A DNA stretch of 64,000 nt from Natronoglomus mannanivorans (GTDB taxonomy: Archaea; Halobacteriota; Halobacteria; Halobacteriales; Natrialbaceae), in NCBI GenBank assembly GCA_025517485.1, contig JAOPKB010000018.1:1-64000 (forward strand), written 5' to 3'. The notes under the pieces are model-generated. The model was given only the letters and a program-made list of their open reading frames with translations. It was not told the origin of the DNA and searched no databases. Below are positions 16,295 to 25,314 of this stretch, piece by piece; within the stretch, counting starts at the first letter, position 1; the number at the start of each line of letters is the position of its first letter. The position numbers and the translations under genes are program-made.

Positions 16295-18091
16295 TTAGGA
16301 CCGATCGCCGAGGGTCAGCTCGGTGAACTGCTGGTTGTGTTGTGGGCCGACCATCTCGAGGTTCTCGACCCACTCGTAGGAGTAGCGTTCGCGGATGTCG
16401 TGGACGAGCGGCAGCTGGGTCATATCCTCCCAGTTGGCCGACTCGAGGGTCCGGTAGACGTCCTCGCGGATCGCCTCGTTCTCCTCGCCGGGTTCGCGCG
16501 CACCCTCGTAGTCCTCCCAGGCCGCGGCGGCTCGCTCGGCGGCGTCGCTCATCTCATCGCCCTGGCCCCACTGCGTCCAGGTCCAGGGGTTGGGGTAGGC
16601 GTACTGCAGGGTCGCGTCGGCCTCGTCGTACTCGAGTTCGTTGTAGGTCGCGAAGATCTCGAGCGAGCCCTCGATCGCCTGATTCGTGAGCGTCGTCGAC
16701 GGCGCCTCCTCAATCGAGAGGTCGATGTGGACGCTCTCGGCCTGATCGCGCAGGAGACTCGCGATGTCGCGCCACTCGCTGGCGTTCGAGTCGGAGGGGT
16801 GGTGGAGCGTCGTCTCGTACATGTTCTCCGCGTCGTAGCCCGCGTCCTCCATCACCTCGCGAGCGTCGTCGAGTCTGGACTCGCGGTAGCCGTAGGGGTA
16901 CTCGTTCTCGGCACGGTCCCAGTACTCCTCGGGGCCGCCGGGGAACGTCGCCGGGGGCGTCAGGTGGTAGGCGTCGGTGGCCTGCCCGCGGTAGGCTCGC
17001 TCGGCGATCGTCTCCTGGTCGACGATGTACGCGATCGCCTGTCGGGCCGGGCGCTCGACCGCGAGCGTATCGAAGAGGAGGTAGGTCGTCTGGGGCAGGG
17101 TGACCTCGCCGTACTGGAGGGTCCTGTCGTTGCGGACCGGGCCGTACTCGCCCACCCGGCGGCCGTTGCCGATCTCCTCTTGGACGTCGAGGAGGTCGGG
17201 ATCGAACTGCGAGCGCGGGAGTTCGAAGACGTCCGCGTTCTCGTTCATCGCCCGGTTGTAGATCGCGTTCGAGTCCTCGATGATCTGCCAGCGGATGCTG
17301 TCGATGTTCGCGCCGTCACCGTGGTAGTCGTCGAACCGCTCGAGGACGATCTCGTTGCCCTGGTCCCAGCTCTCGAGCGCGAAGGGACCCGTGCCGTGGA
17401 CGTGCTCGGTCGACCACTCGTCGTAGTCGTACTCGCCGTCGTAGCCCTCGATGTCGCCGACGGCGCCCTCGGGGATAATCGAGCAGTTGATGTCCGCGAG
17501 GACGGCCAGCGTCCGGTGGAAGGGGGACTCGAGTTCGATCTCGACGGTGTGGTCGTCGACGGCGTCGACGGCCAGCGAGTCGGGGACGATCTCCTCGTCG
17601 TCGTCGCGCTCGTGGGCGATTGTGAGGGTGCTGCCGACGATCGTGCTCTCGTGGCCGCGATTGTTCTCGGACTCGGCCAAACGTCGGAGCGAGTAGACGA
17701 CGTCGTCGGCGGTCAGCTCCGAGCCGTCGTGGAAGGTGACGTCTTCTTTGAGGTCGATCGTGTAGGTCAGGTTGTCCTCGGAGACCGAGTAGTCCTCGGC
17801 GAGCAGCCCCTCGACCGGATCGGTGCCGCCCGCGTAGGTGAACAGTTGCTCGTGGGTCTGCCAGTTCGCCCGGCCGGCCGCACGCCCGGAGATCCCGATC
17901 GGATCCAGGGTCTGTTGCTGGATCTGCATCAGGTTGAGCTGGTCGGCCATTTCGTCAGTGTCAGCGTCAGTGTCATCGGAAGGGTCTTCGTCCGTGTCGT
18001 CTCCGTCGTCGTCGCTCAGACAGCCGGCGAACGCAGTCGTCGCAGCCGCACTTCCGAGAAGAAATCGTCGTCGGTCGATATTGGGGCGCAT
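16295..18091 (-). CDS. peptide ABC transporter solute-binding lipoprotein
   Basis: Encodes 598 residues from the ATG at 18091; an upstream in-frame Met lacks signal-peptide sense. The N-terminus MRPNIDRRRFLLGSAAATTA followed by FAGC is a Tat signal with lipobox, so a membrane-anchored extracellular protein. An acidic linker follows, then a family 5 solute-binding domain (DLKEDVTFHDGSELTADDVV is the characteristic motif, about 117-136). It would capture peptides or similar ligands for a Dpp-type importer. The nearest cognate transporter is the operon at 5.5-10.9 kb; a dppF-end remnant at its 3' side supports an old link. Confidence 0.9.
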   Translation of the reverse strand: MRPNIDRRRFLLGSAAATTAFAGCLSDDDGDDTDEDPSDDTDADTDEMADQLNLMQIQQQTLDPIGISGRAAGRANWQTHEQLFTYAGGTDPVEGLLAEDYSVSEDNLTYTIDLKEDVTFHDGSELTADDVVYSLRRLAESENNRGHESTIVGSTLTIAHERDDDEEIVPDSLAVDAVDDHTVEIELESPFHRTLAVLADINCSIIPEGAVGDIEGYDGEYDYDEWSTEHVHGTGPFALESWDQGNEIVLERFDDYHGDGANIDSIRWQIIEDSNAIYNRAMNENADVFELPRSQFDPDLLDVQEEIGNGRRVGEYGPVRNDRTLQYGEVTLPQTTYLLFDTLAVERPARQAIAYIVDQETIAERAYRGQATDAYHLTPPATFPGGPEEYWDRAENEYPYGYRESRLDDAREVMEDAGYDAENMYETTLHHPSDSNASEWRDIASLLRDQAESVHIDLSIEEAPSTTLTNQAIEGSLEIFATYNELEYDEADATLQYAYPNPWTWTQWGQGDEMSDAAERAAAAWEDYEGAREPGEENEAIREDVYRTLESANWEDMTQLPLVHDIRERYSYEWVENLEMVGPQHNQQFTELTLGDRS

Positions 18092-18253
18092 GATTGGGTA
18101 CTGTTTATGCAACTGACTAATATGCTTCGTGTTCAGTATTGATAGCGGTATTATTCGTGATATCTGAACGTCTCGGTGGTGGTGGGTCCGGATCCGATCC
18201 CTCTGCGTCGTCTCTGAAGGGGTGGAAATATATCTTATCCTATGGTAAGGGAC

Positions 18254-18299
18254 CTACGACAGCTGCGTGTTTCAGATATTTCTCTCGTGTCTGTCGTAG
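18254..18299. repeat. inverted repeat
   Basis: CTACGACAG (18254-18262) and CTGTCGTAG (18291-18299) are perfect 9-bp complements with a 28-bp spacer, in an AT-rich gap between the solute-binding gene and the zinc-ribbon gene. It could be an operator pair or a trace of an IS end. I see nothing else in 18092-18386. Confidence 0.35.
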
Positions 18300-18386
18300 A
18301 AATACCGACCGGGGAGAGATTTATCAGTCTTATATTGAACAACCGAAAAGGCTATTTAGCTAAAAAATAACCCCTATTCGGGGGAA

Positions 18387-18539
18387 ATGAGAGTGAATTC
18401 CAATCCGGAGCCTCTCTTTGGGGAGAGAAGATCCGAGTACTGTCCGAAGTGTGGTGAACAGCAACTGATCAAGCGTACTGTTTCCTGGCAGTCGAACATG
18501 TGTACCGTCTGTGGGTCCAGTATCGAAACCGAATACTGA
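18387..18539 (+). CDS. small zinc-ribbon protein
   Basis: Encodes 50 residues with two Cys pairs: EYCPKCGEQQ and NMCTVCGSS, 21 residues from first to third Cys, a zinc ribbon. The N-terminal about 20 residues are an extension absent from its paralogue, whose first 20 codons close the window at 63941: there TTEYCPDCDELQQIKETV aligns with SEYCPKCGEQQLIKRTV. The sequence just before the start is also similar in both (CCTAT...GGGG...ATGA). Both lie in glycan or mobile-remnant contexts. Function unknown. Confidence 0.6.
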   Translation: MRVNSNPEPLFGERRSEYCPKCGEQQLIKRTVSWQSNMCTVCGSSIETEY

Positions 18540-18652
18540 CTCGACAGACGAGCTCCGATCGAATTACCGTACTCCGTCCTCGAGAGATCGCACTCCGACA
18601 GCGTCCTCACACAGCAGTTCTCGGACCGCGACCGGGACTCACCGTGTTAGTG

Positions 18653-18766
18653 GGAGATATTCGACACAGTGGCGCTGATCTCTCGAAGGCATGGGAACAA
18701 CTCGGGTTCGAGCCGACTGTTTCTTTAGAGGACGGGCTCTCGAGGTTTGTGGACTCAAATGCATAA
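18653..18766 (+). pseudogene. NAD-dependent epimerase (GalE-like) C-terminal remnant
   Basis: The frame GDIRHSGADLSKAWEQLGFE followed by PTVSLEDGLSRFV is the C-terminal end of UDP-sugar epimerases, with no Rossmann domain upstream. A second remnant with highly similar DNA lies at 50626-50860. It follows the zinc-ribbon gene by about 110 bp. Confidence 0.7.
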
Positions 18767-18819
18767 TTAATGATACAATTAGACCTGGTAGTCGTGATGT
18801 GGCTCACTATCCACCTCGA

Positions 18820-19345
18820 TATCGGAAAACTCTCGCTCTCAAATACTGTTCGTGTTTTAGAGAGGTTCAGTGTTTATCGCGTTCGACCGACCGTCCACAA
18901 CCGAGTGCAAAAAGCAAAGCGACAGCCGAAGGATGGCAAAGCGCGGGTCACGTTGCGGTCGATGAGACGATGATCTAACTGACTAACGAACGGCACTGAC
19001 TGTACGCCGGCGTCATCCAGCACGAATGGATATCTCACTGTGAGGCTGTGTCCGGCGCGAAATACCGGGTGTACGGAAATCGCTCCCGACGAACTGAGCG
19101 AGAAATACGATGTCGAAGACGACGTGTTTGTCGTCGATTCCACCAACCGACTGAACGCCGCACTCCACCGCCGGGGCGACGAGTGTCGGTACGAACCCCA
19201 CGACCGGCTCCCCAGCGTCGAACATATCTGGTGAGAAGTAAAACATCGAACATAATTGTTTGGAAATGTTTTAGACACACCGATACAGAAACGGCCGAAA
19301 CGTGGTTGCAGCGCTTCGCGTACCGCTGGATCAGGTCAATATGAT
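18820..19345 (+). pseudogene. decayed DDE transposase of a haloarchaeal IS
   Basis: Pieces of one transposase are spread over three frames: VLERFSVYRVRPTVHNRVQK with KAKRQPKDGK, then HVAVDETMI (DDE first Asp region), then DELSEKYDVEDDVFVVDSTN with RYEPHDRLPSVEHIW (second Asp, final Glu), and last CFRHTDTETAETWLQRFAYR. The order matches haloarchaeal IS6-like transposases (HNWVQKAD...VAVDETVI...VFLVD...NSVER). Stops and frameshifts show it is dead. Terminal repeats were not found. Confidence 0.65.
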
Positions 19346-19395
19346 GATTTTCCGATGGATCGGGCCGTATCACCCATCGTTGCGGAAGGTGTGAT

Positions 19396-19755
19396 TCAAT
19401 CTTGTCGTTCCGACTGGTCGGCATCGTCGTCGTATTCTCCTCGAGCGTACTGCGTCGCTGCAGAACGCTGTGAATCCGGCTCCGGACCCCGGATCAACGA
19501 TTCGAAATCGTCGACGTCGCAGTACCGTTCCCGGTAGACGAGCGCTGTTTTCCCGTCCGATGTAATCTCGTAGAGCCCCGATCTTTCGGCTGGTCCGATC
19601 TTTTCGACGAGTCCGTAATCGTCCAGCACCGGCAGCCGAGTGTTGATATTTTGCCGGGTCTTGTCCGTCTGTGATTCGAGGTTCGCAGCGACGTTCCGAC
19701 CCGTTTCCTCGAGCGCCTCGAGAATCTGGAAGTCTGTCGGTTGTCTGAGTTTCAT
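19396..19755 (-). CDS. winged-helix transcriptional regulator, phage-repressor-like
   Basis: Encodes 119 residues. The first 80 residues form a winged helix (QILEALEETGRNVAANLESQ, TRQNINTRLPVLDDYGLVEK), resembling small haloarchaeal regulators related to the phiH1 repressor. The tail is acidic (GEYDDDADQSERQD). About 220 bp upstream of its start lies the 22-bp inverted repeat at 19980-20001, a possible binding site, although the distance is long. No operon partner is visible. Confidence 0.7.
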   Translation of the reverse strand: MKLRQPTDFQILEALEETGRNVAANLESQTDKTRQNINTRLPVLDDYGLVEKIGPAERSGLYEITSDGKTALVYRERYCDVDDFESLIRGPEPDSQRSAATQYARGEYDDDADQSERQD

Positions 19756-19979
19756 GGACGCTTTCTCCTTTCACTAGGTATTGGACTACAAACAGCTAAT
19801 ACTTCCGGCTGTTGACGTTTTGTGTGGGTTGGCCGCCGCTTGATTCATCGGTTTCAACTGCGAGTTTCTTCTGTTTTCACCTCCAATCGGTTCCCGACGT
19901 GAGTTCATTCCTAGAGATTCGACATCGTATACTGTTGTAGCGAGGCTATTGCTACTAAAAATCGTCACCAGTGATTTGC

Positions 19980-20001
19980 ATTACAAACATAGGTTTGTAA
20001 T
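19980..20001. promoter_or_regulatory. 22-bp inverted repeat, possible operator
   Basis: ATTACAAAC-atag-GTTTGTAAT has perfect 9-bp arms. The first 14 bases recur at 47607-47620 (ATTACAAACATAGG) with imperfect right arm. Two such sites 27.6 kb apart suggest a shared regulator. Function inferred. Confidence 0.5.
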
Positions 20002-20191
20002 TGGATGCGAGAAATCAACGCTGGCGATCGATAGACGTGTCCAATGCGTCACTGGACCGATTGGGATCACAGTCCAAAACGGGCACGCCCCGACGAACCG
20101 ACTCGTTTAGCACCAGTCGAACGCGGGTGTACCGTGAGCAGTTATTCACAAGCAAATCTTGATCGCTGTAGCATCGATCCCGGACACATCG

Positions 20192-20464
20192 ATGGAAACG
20201 ATCGCGAACGAGGTCAGCGGCGCGACCACGGCACTCGTCGAAACAGTGCTTCTCTAGTACGGCGATTCCGGATCCGACGGGGTAGACGAAAACGAGGCTG
20301 AGATAGAGAGCGAGGAGACGAGCAGCGACCGGTCACCTGCGGAGACGCTCGAGCAGTTTTTTCCGTCGGTGACGAACACGATATCGACGGGGACGATAGA
20401 CGCGAAGAAAGCGAATACGGTTGCGGTTAAAGAAGTAGAAAATCACACTATTTTAAAATCTTAA
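20192..20464 (+). pseudogene. possible broken gene, unknown
   Basis: From the ATG at 20192 the frame reads METIANEVSGATTALVETVL, a stop after codon 21, then continues in the same frame as DSGSDGVDENEAEIESEETS and AETLEQFFPSVTNTIST to a stop at 20464. The acidic haloarchaeal composition on both sides of the single stop suggests one decayed gene. The family is not recognised. Confidence 0.3.
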
Positions 20465-20504
20465 ATAAGTGTTTTAATACTGGACATGGTATGATACTGT
20501 CAAC

Positions 20505-21569
20505 ATGGAAAATTTCGATGATTTTACGACTCGAGATTGGCAAGAGACTAGGGATGGAGGGCCTGTTCGTATCGCAGTTGTTGGACTGGGGAGGTTCGCA
20601 CATCGGCGTGCACTTCCTGCAATTAGAGATGCAGAACTCTGTGAGGCAACAGTAGCAGTCGACATTTCAGTGGATGAAATCCGCCCCATCGCGAAAGAGT
20701 TCGATATTGATCACGTAATCTCTGCCAATGAATTTCATCAGGGGAAAGCCAGCGACTCCTACGATGCTGTGTACGTTGCTACACCGAACACGTTTCACAG
20801 TCAGTATGTGGAAACTGCAGCCTCGCTCAAAAAACACGTCCTTTGTGAAAAACCGCTTGAGATAAGCGCCGAGCGGGCTAGACAAATGGTCAAAGCGTGT
20901 ACGAACGCCGGAGTTACGCTGATGACCGGGTATCGAATGCAGATCGAACCGATCGTTCGACGGATGCGGACACTGATCGAAGAGGGTTTTATTGGGGACC
21001 CGATTCATTTCAGCGGTAAGTTTTCGAATCAACCCCCAATTGGAGGTGGCCCGTTGGAGTGGCGAACTGACCCGGATATTTCGGGTGGTGGGGCGCTGAT
21101 GGATCTCGGGATCTATCCGTTAAATACGATACGATTTCTCTTAGGGGACGACCCCGAGACGGTGTACGGATCGACAACCACCCATAATCCGACCTTCGAG
21201 AACGTCGATGAACACATTTCATTTGAACTGAATTTCCCCAGGAGCATAACCGCGTCTTGTACAGCTAGTTTGAACGCATACCCGTCGAGTTATATCGAAG
21301 TTATTGGTACGGAAGGTGAGATTAGAGTAACGTCGGCATTTGGTGGGATCACTCCAAAACGGATCAGTGCGAATCGGAGAAAGATCCAATCGGAGTACAC
21401 TGGACCGATAGCGGATGAAGTAGTTGAAGAATTCGACTACTTTGCCCATTCCATCATCACAGACTCTCAACCGGAACCGGATGGGTGGGATGGACTCGCT
21501 GATCTCGTTGCAATTGAAGCCATTTACGAATCAGCAAAATCAGGCAAGCGTGTTAAGCTACAGAATTGA
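20505..21569 (+). CDS. Gfo/Idh/MocA oxidoreductase, D-xylose 1-dehydrogenase-like
   Basis: Encodes 354 residues. The Rossmann motif is IAVVGLGRFAHRRALPAI (about 23-40), CEKPLEIS holds the conserved Lys, and the catalytic region MDLGIYPLNTIRF has Tyr-Pro rather than the His of inositol dehydrogenases, as in haloarchaeal xylose dehydrogenases (Gfo6 type) and glucose-fructose oxidoreductase relatives. Those enzymes oxidise pentoses or hexoses at C1 with NADP. No other pentose-pathway gene is nearby, so the substrate is open. AT-rich promoter sequence (tttaaaatcttaaata) lies at 20452-20467. Confidence 0.75.
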   Translation: MENFDDFTTRDWQETRDGGPVRIAVVGLGRFAHRRALPAIRDAELCEATVAVDISVDEIRPIAKEFDIDHVISANEFHQGKASDSYDAVYVATPNTFHSQYVETAASLKKHVLCEKPLEISAERARQMVKACTNAGVTLMTGYRMQIEPIVRRMRTLIEEGFIGDPIHFSGKFSNQPPIGGGPLEWRTDPDISGGGALMDLGIYPLNTIRFLLGDDPETVYGSTTTHNPTFENVDEHISFELNFPRSITASCTASLNAYPSSYIEVIGTEGEIRVTSAFGGITPKRISANRRKIQSEYTGPIADEVVEEFDYFAHSIITDSQPEPDGWDGLADLVAIEAIYESAKSGKRVKLQN

Positions 21570-21739
21570 CATGTTTTGGAAGGATTCAGAGCTACACGTG
21601 ATTGAAATTATTCTTCAGTTTTGGAGACCTCTTTTCATTGAGAAAGAGTCGTAACATGACACCATATGTACTCAATTGTCATAATCGCTAATCGTCTATG
21701 TAGGCCATGAAGATCGAGTCAATTTATCGGCGGTCGAGG

Positions 21740-23080
21740 AGAATACCCCGACCCTTGAGGTCGGGGATGAATCCGACAACACGGATACAAACGATTAAAT
21801 AAACACGTTACGTAATCAGTGGACAGCGATGGAACACAGCCACCGTTACCGAGCTTACCCAAGCGACGAGGTAGCGATAGCTGCCGACCATCACATTGAC
21901 GTTCATCGCCAACTCTACAACCATGTCCAATGGGACTACACCAAAGTCCCGAAGACGACAAGCCAAGCAGATACGCTCAGAACAACAAGCTTCCAGAGTG
22001 GAAGCGACAGTGGCCCATGTTCGCAGAATTACACTCGAAAGCCGCCCAAGCCACCGTTGCACGCTTCCACCGTAACCTCTCCAATCTTCGTAAGAAAAAA
22101 GAGAAAGGGTACACGGTTGGTCGGCTCAAGCGGCAATCACCCTGCGAGTATCGAAGTGTCACGTACAACCAGTCAGGCTTCGACCTCGATAACAAGAGGG
22201 GCCGAGACGGGTTTGCTTATGTCCGCTTCAGCAAAATTGGCTGGGCGAAAATCCGATACCACCGAACACTCCCCGAACACGCCACTATCAAAGAAGTCAC
22301 GCTCAAAAAGGAAGTGACTGGCGAGTGGTTCGTCTCGTTCAGTCTCGAAACCGACGATGAACACGTTCCAGAGAAACCCGAATTAGACACTCTTGACGCG
22401 AGCAACAGTGTAGGAATTGACCTCGGTATCCTGAACTACATCCTCACCAGCGACGGTAAAACCGTGGATTGGCTCGACCTCGAAGACGAATACGACCGAC
22501 TCCAAAGAGAGCAACGCAAACTCTCGCGGAAAGAACACGGGTCGAACAATTACGGGAAACAGCGCCGAAAAGTTGCCAAGGTGAAGCGGAAGATTCGACG
22601 GAAGGTACTGGACTACCAGCACAAGCTGACGACGTGGCTCGTCAAAACGTATGATGCCGTGTTAGTCGAAGATCTCAACGTAGCTGGAATGCTTCAGGAC
22701 GACGGTAACGCTCGGAACAAGCAGGATGTCGCATGGCGACAATTCATCACGCTCCTTGAATACAAGGGCGACCTGTACGGCACACACATCGTTCAGGTTC
22801 CTACTCGTGGCACAACGAAAGAGTGTGCGTGCTGTGGTGTGGAAACGGCGAAACCTATCTGGGTTCGTGAACACTCGTGTCCAGCGTGTGGGTTCGAGAC
22901 GGATAGGGATGCGAACGCAGCGATGAACGTCTTACAACGCGGTTTTTCTGAATTAGGGCTGGGATGGCCCGAATCCACGCCCGTGGAGACTGTGACCGCT
23001 ACGGACACTGCTGGCTTTCAGCACGTGTCTGCAAGTCACGTCGTAGAAACGGGAAGCCCCGAGGCTTGACCTCGGGGTGG
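21740..23080 (+). mobile_element. IS1341-type element (tnpB only)
   Basis: Left hairpin CCCCGACC-cttga-GGTCGGGG (21746-21766) and right hairpin CCCCGAGG-cttga-CCTCGGGG (23056-23076) enclose one frameshifted tnpB and no tnpA. The left end continues with GATGAATCCGACAAC, also found in the element at 11.35 kb, so both families may respond to related transposases. Confidence 0.8.
21829..23069 (+). pseudogene. tnpB: TnpB, frameshifted
   Basis: The ATG at 21829 gives a normal TnpB start (HRYRAYPSDEVAIAADHHID), but around 21945 the frame changes and the rest continues one frame over as SPEDDKPSRYAQNNKLPEWK to 23069. All catalytic parts are intact in the second frame: GIDLGILNYI (Asp), VLVEDLNVAGML (Glu), zinc finger CACCG...CPACG, DRDANAAMNV (Asp). 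So a single indel inactivates an otherwise full-length gene, unless it is a sequencing error or recoding. Confidence 0.8.
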
Positions 23081-23150
23081 TTCATGCGATGAGATCAATC
23101 AGACGTGTTTACGTAACTCTCAAACGTGTGCAGGAAGACGAATGTACAGC

Positions 23151-23858
23151 TCATTTCCCCAGAGGTCTCATGTACGTCTCGATTTCCGCTCGACAGGAGT
23201 CGCCGATCTCGGTGACGATGTCGTCCATTGCACGGCCCTCGTTGCTCCAGAGCCCGGGATGGATGAGCAATTGAATCCGACTTGCCCACTTGTCCGGGAA
23301 CGGAGGTTCGGTTCGCCATTTTTGATTCGAATCGGATCGGTAGGTCACATCTGTGAAAAAATCTGCTTGATAGGTGTTTGTGAAGCCATCGAAAGTCTCA
23401 CCCAGAACCCATTCCGGCGGGATGTGAAACGAAACGATATCAATTTCGTCCCCTAACAGTCGGCCGAGGATGGCTCTTTCAGCGTTTACTCGTGCTTCGA
23501 TGTCACTTTGAGGCGGTCGCTCTGACCAGTAAAAGTGTGGGTTGAAATGAAGGCCGATTTGGTGACCTAACTCGCGAAGCTTTTCGAGAAATTGTACGTT
23601 CCTTATTTCTAGGAGGTTGTAGAACGGGGCCGTCAACAAGAAGCAATAAGTCGATTGGACGTCATTTGAGGCTTCTATTCTGCCCATATTGAGCGCTTGC
23701 TCTGGAAGTAAGTCAACATCGTGGCGGATCACGATCTCGTTATCCTCCAGTGAGGAGAAGTCACTGAACTGAAATCCGTCGGATTGTAGCGACCGCAATA
23801 ATTGTTCGTATTCGCCGAAAGTGTACGAAAGTCGGGTTGGTGAGGTGAGTGTTCGCAT
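23151..23858 (-). CDS. polysaccharide deacetylase-like protein
   Basis: Encodes 235 residues. EIVIRHDVDLLPEQALNMGR contains the His-Asp-x-Asp motif of NodB-fold deacetylases, and GHQIGLHFNPHFYW has the second metal-binding His region. DIVSFHIPPEWVL and LLIHPGLW match later family motifs. Such enzymes remove acetyl groups from amino sugars using a divalent metal. No signal peptide is seen, so it probably acts on a cytoplasmic or lipid-linked glycan. It opens the glycan gene region but is on its own strand. Confidence 0.7.
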   Translation of the reverse strand: MRTLTSPTRLSYTFGEYEQLLRSLQSDGFQFSDFSSLEDNEIVIRHDVDLLPEQALNMGRIEASNDVQSTYCFLLTAPFYNLLEIRNVQFLEKLRELGHQIGLHFNPHFYWSERPPQSDIEARVNAERAILGRLLGDEIDIVSFHIPPEWVLGETFDGFTNTYQADFFTDVTYRSDSNQKWRTEPPFPDKWASRIQLLIHPGLWSNEGRAMDDIVTEIGDSCRAEIETYMRPLGK

Positions 23859-24947
23859 TGTTGTCTATTTCTATATGGTTCTGTTTTGGTTTGTTCTCTG
23901 TTTTCATGTGTACGGCCCGTGGGAATCGGTTAGATACGATTTTACCCGACCGAGTTCCGATTGGAACCCGAAGGACAGTCTGGAGCAACATGCGTCATCC
24001 AATAAGCCATCAAGTGAGTCGAACGCCAATGGTACCATCGGAGTTGGTTCACGATTGACATACAATCCTTACCGATGCGAATGATTCTGATTGACGAGAC
24101 AGTCTGCCGCTGCTAAATACCTTGCGTGGTGATTGTGCCCCATTTCCTCAAAGTTACCAGGAACAACAACCGTGTTTGTTATGACATCCGTATCAATAGT
24201 AATATCCTACATTAGATAAGTCCTGATTGGTGATAGTATAGTGTCACCATACGACGCTTGATCAGAGGGGCGACGTAGAGAGAAGCAATCAGATAGTAGA
24301 ATATTAGTCGGCACAAATCTGCAGTATATCTCGAAACGATTGTGCAGAGCGTTGGATGGCGATGTCTCTTCTCGAGTTTAGAGCACGTGAGCTCGAGCGG
24401 GAAGAGATCGTGTCCGACCAAGGCATTCGGGTGAAACAGCCCTGATCGTCGAGTAACGTGTGGGTAGCTGGACGTGACAGCCAAGTATTACTGAACGGTG
24501 AGTTGGATGCGGTAAGTATCGCTTCAACGATGGGCCCGCTAGATCTTCGCCGACTCAACGGGAGACAGTTGGCGTAGCTCAATCCACGCACTGTCGGTGG
24601 TAAACGGTCAGTGACTAATCCAGTCAGTTGCATTCCGATGTTTTGGCACACAGAATCCCCCAACCAGAGGATGATACTCGACGTCGAATCCATCGTTGAG
24701 AGGTGCTGTCTCTTCTGTCATTTCCATGGCTGGTCGTCGTTAGCATTTCGAGAAGTTCTTGTTGCTCGTTTTTACCGGCTTCGGGGAACGTGCGTCTCCG
24801 AAGTTCGGCGTTAATTGGCCGAGTCCACCGTCGTTCCACCAGCGTGCTCAGTAACTCTCAGTTGACCTCGTCTTTCCAAACCCGATTTGCAGTTTCTTAT
24901 CTCACTTGAACACCGCGGTTATACGCCTCGCCGTCGTACACCCACTG
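23859..24947. other. gene-poor AT-rich stretch
   Basis: About 1.1 kb with AT-rich and mixed composition. Only short frames without haloarchaeal codon bias are present on either strand; nothing was matched to a known family. It could hold decayed genes. Confidence 0.4.
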
Positions 24948-25238
24948 ATGCACCAGCAACGATTGAACGTGATCGTGTGGCAACTGTCGGCCATGGTTGC
25001 CACTGTTTTCGTACTCGTCGCAACAGCGTCGTTCTCGTACGAAGTATTTTTCCTCCTCTCCGTTCTGTGGTTGCTAATTATCGTTAGTCTCACGGACCCA
25101 TTCGTAGTGCGGCCACGGTGGCGCCGCCGGTTGAATAGGTTGCTCGCGATTATGCTCGTCGGGTTTGCGCTTGTATTGGGAAATCGAGTATTCGGACTTC
25201 AGGAAATCGGGATTTTGTCAGCGGCGACTGTGAGTTAA
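24948..25238 (+). CDS. small membrane protein, hypothetical
   Basis: Encodes 96 residues from the ATG at 24948 (an in-frame start at 24906 would add 14 residues). Three hydrophobic helices lie at about 8-27, 29-45 and 63-80, the last two separated by the basic loop VRPRWRRRLNRL that fits the cytoplasmic side. No family recognised. Neighbouring genes face away on the right, so it is probably a single-gene unit. Confidence 0.5.
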   Translation: MHQQRLNVIVWQLSAMVATVFVLVATASFSYEVFFLLSVLWLLIIVSLTDPFVVRPRWRRRLNRLLAIMLVGFALVLGNRVFGLQEIGILSAATVS

Positions 25239-25314
25239 GACAGCCAGACAAATCGGGTGAGGCGTCGACATCTATTCGGGTTAGATCGAACAAATCCGTT
25301 CGGCAAGGGAAAAG

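Noticed and set aside
16337..18142. 601-codon plus-strand frame
   Set aside because: It is the antisense of the solute-binding protein gene, Val/Leu/Arg-rich and without start context; the minus strand encodes a clear Tat lipoprotein.
24304..24693. 129-residue minus-strand frame in the gene-poor stretch
   Set aside because: Ser/Arg-rich, non-acidic composition and no recognised motif; not enough to call a gene.
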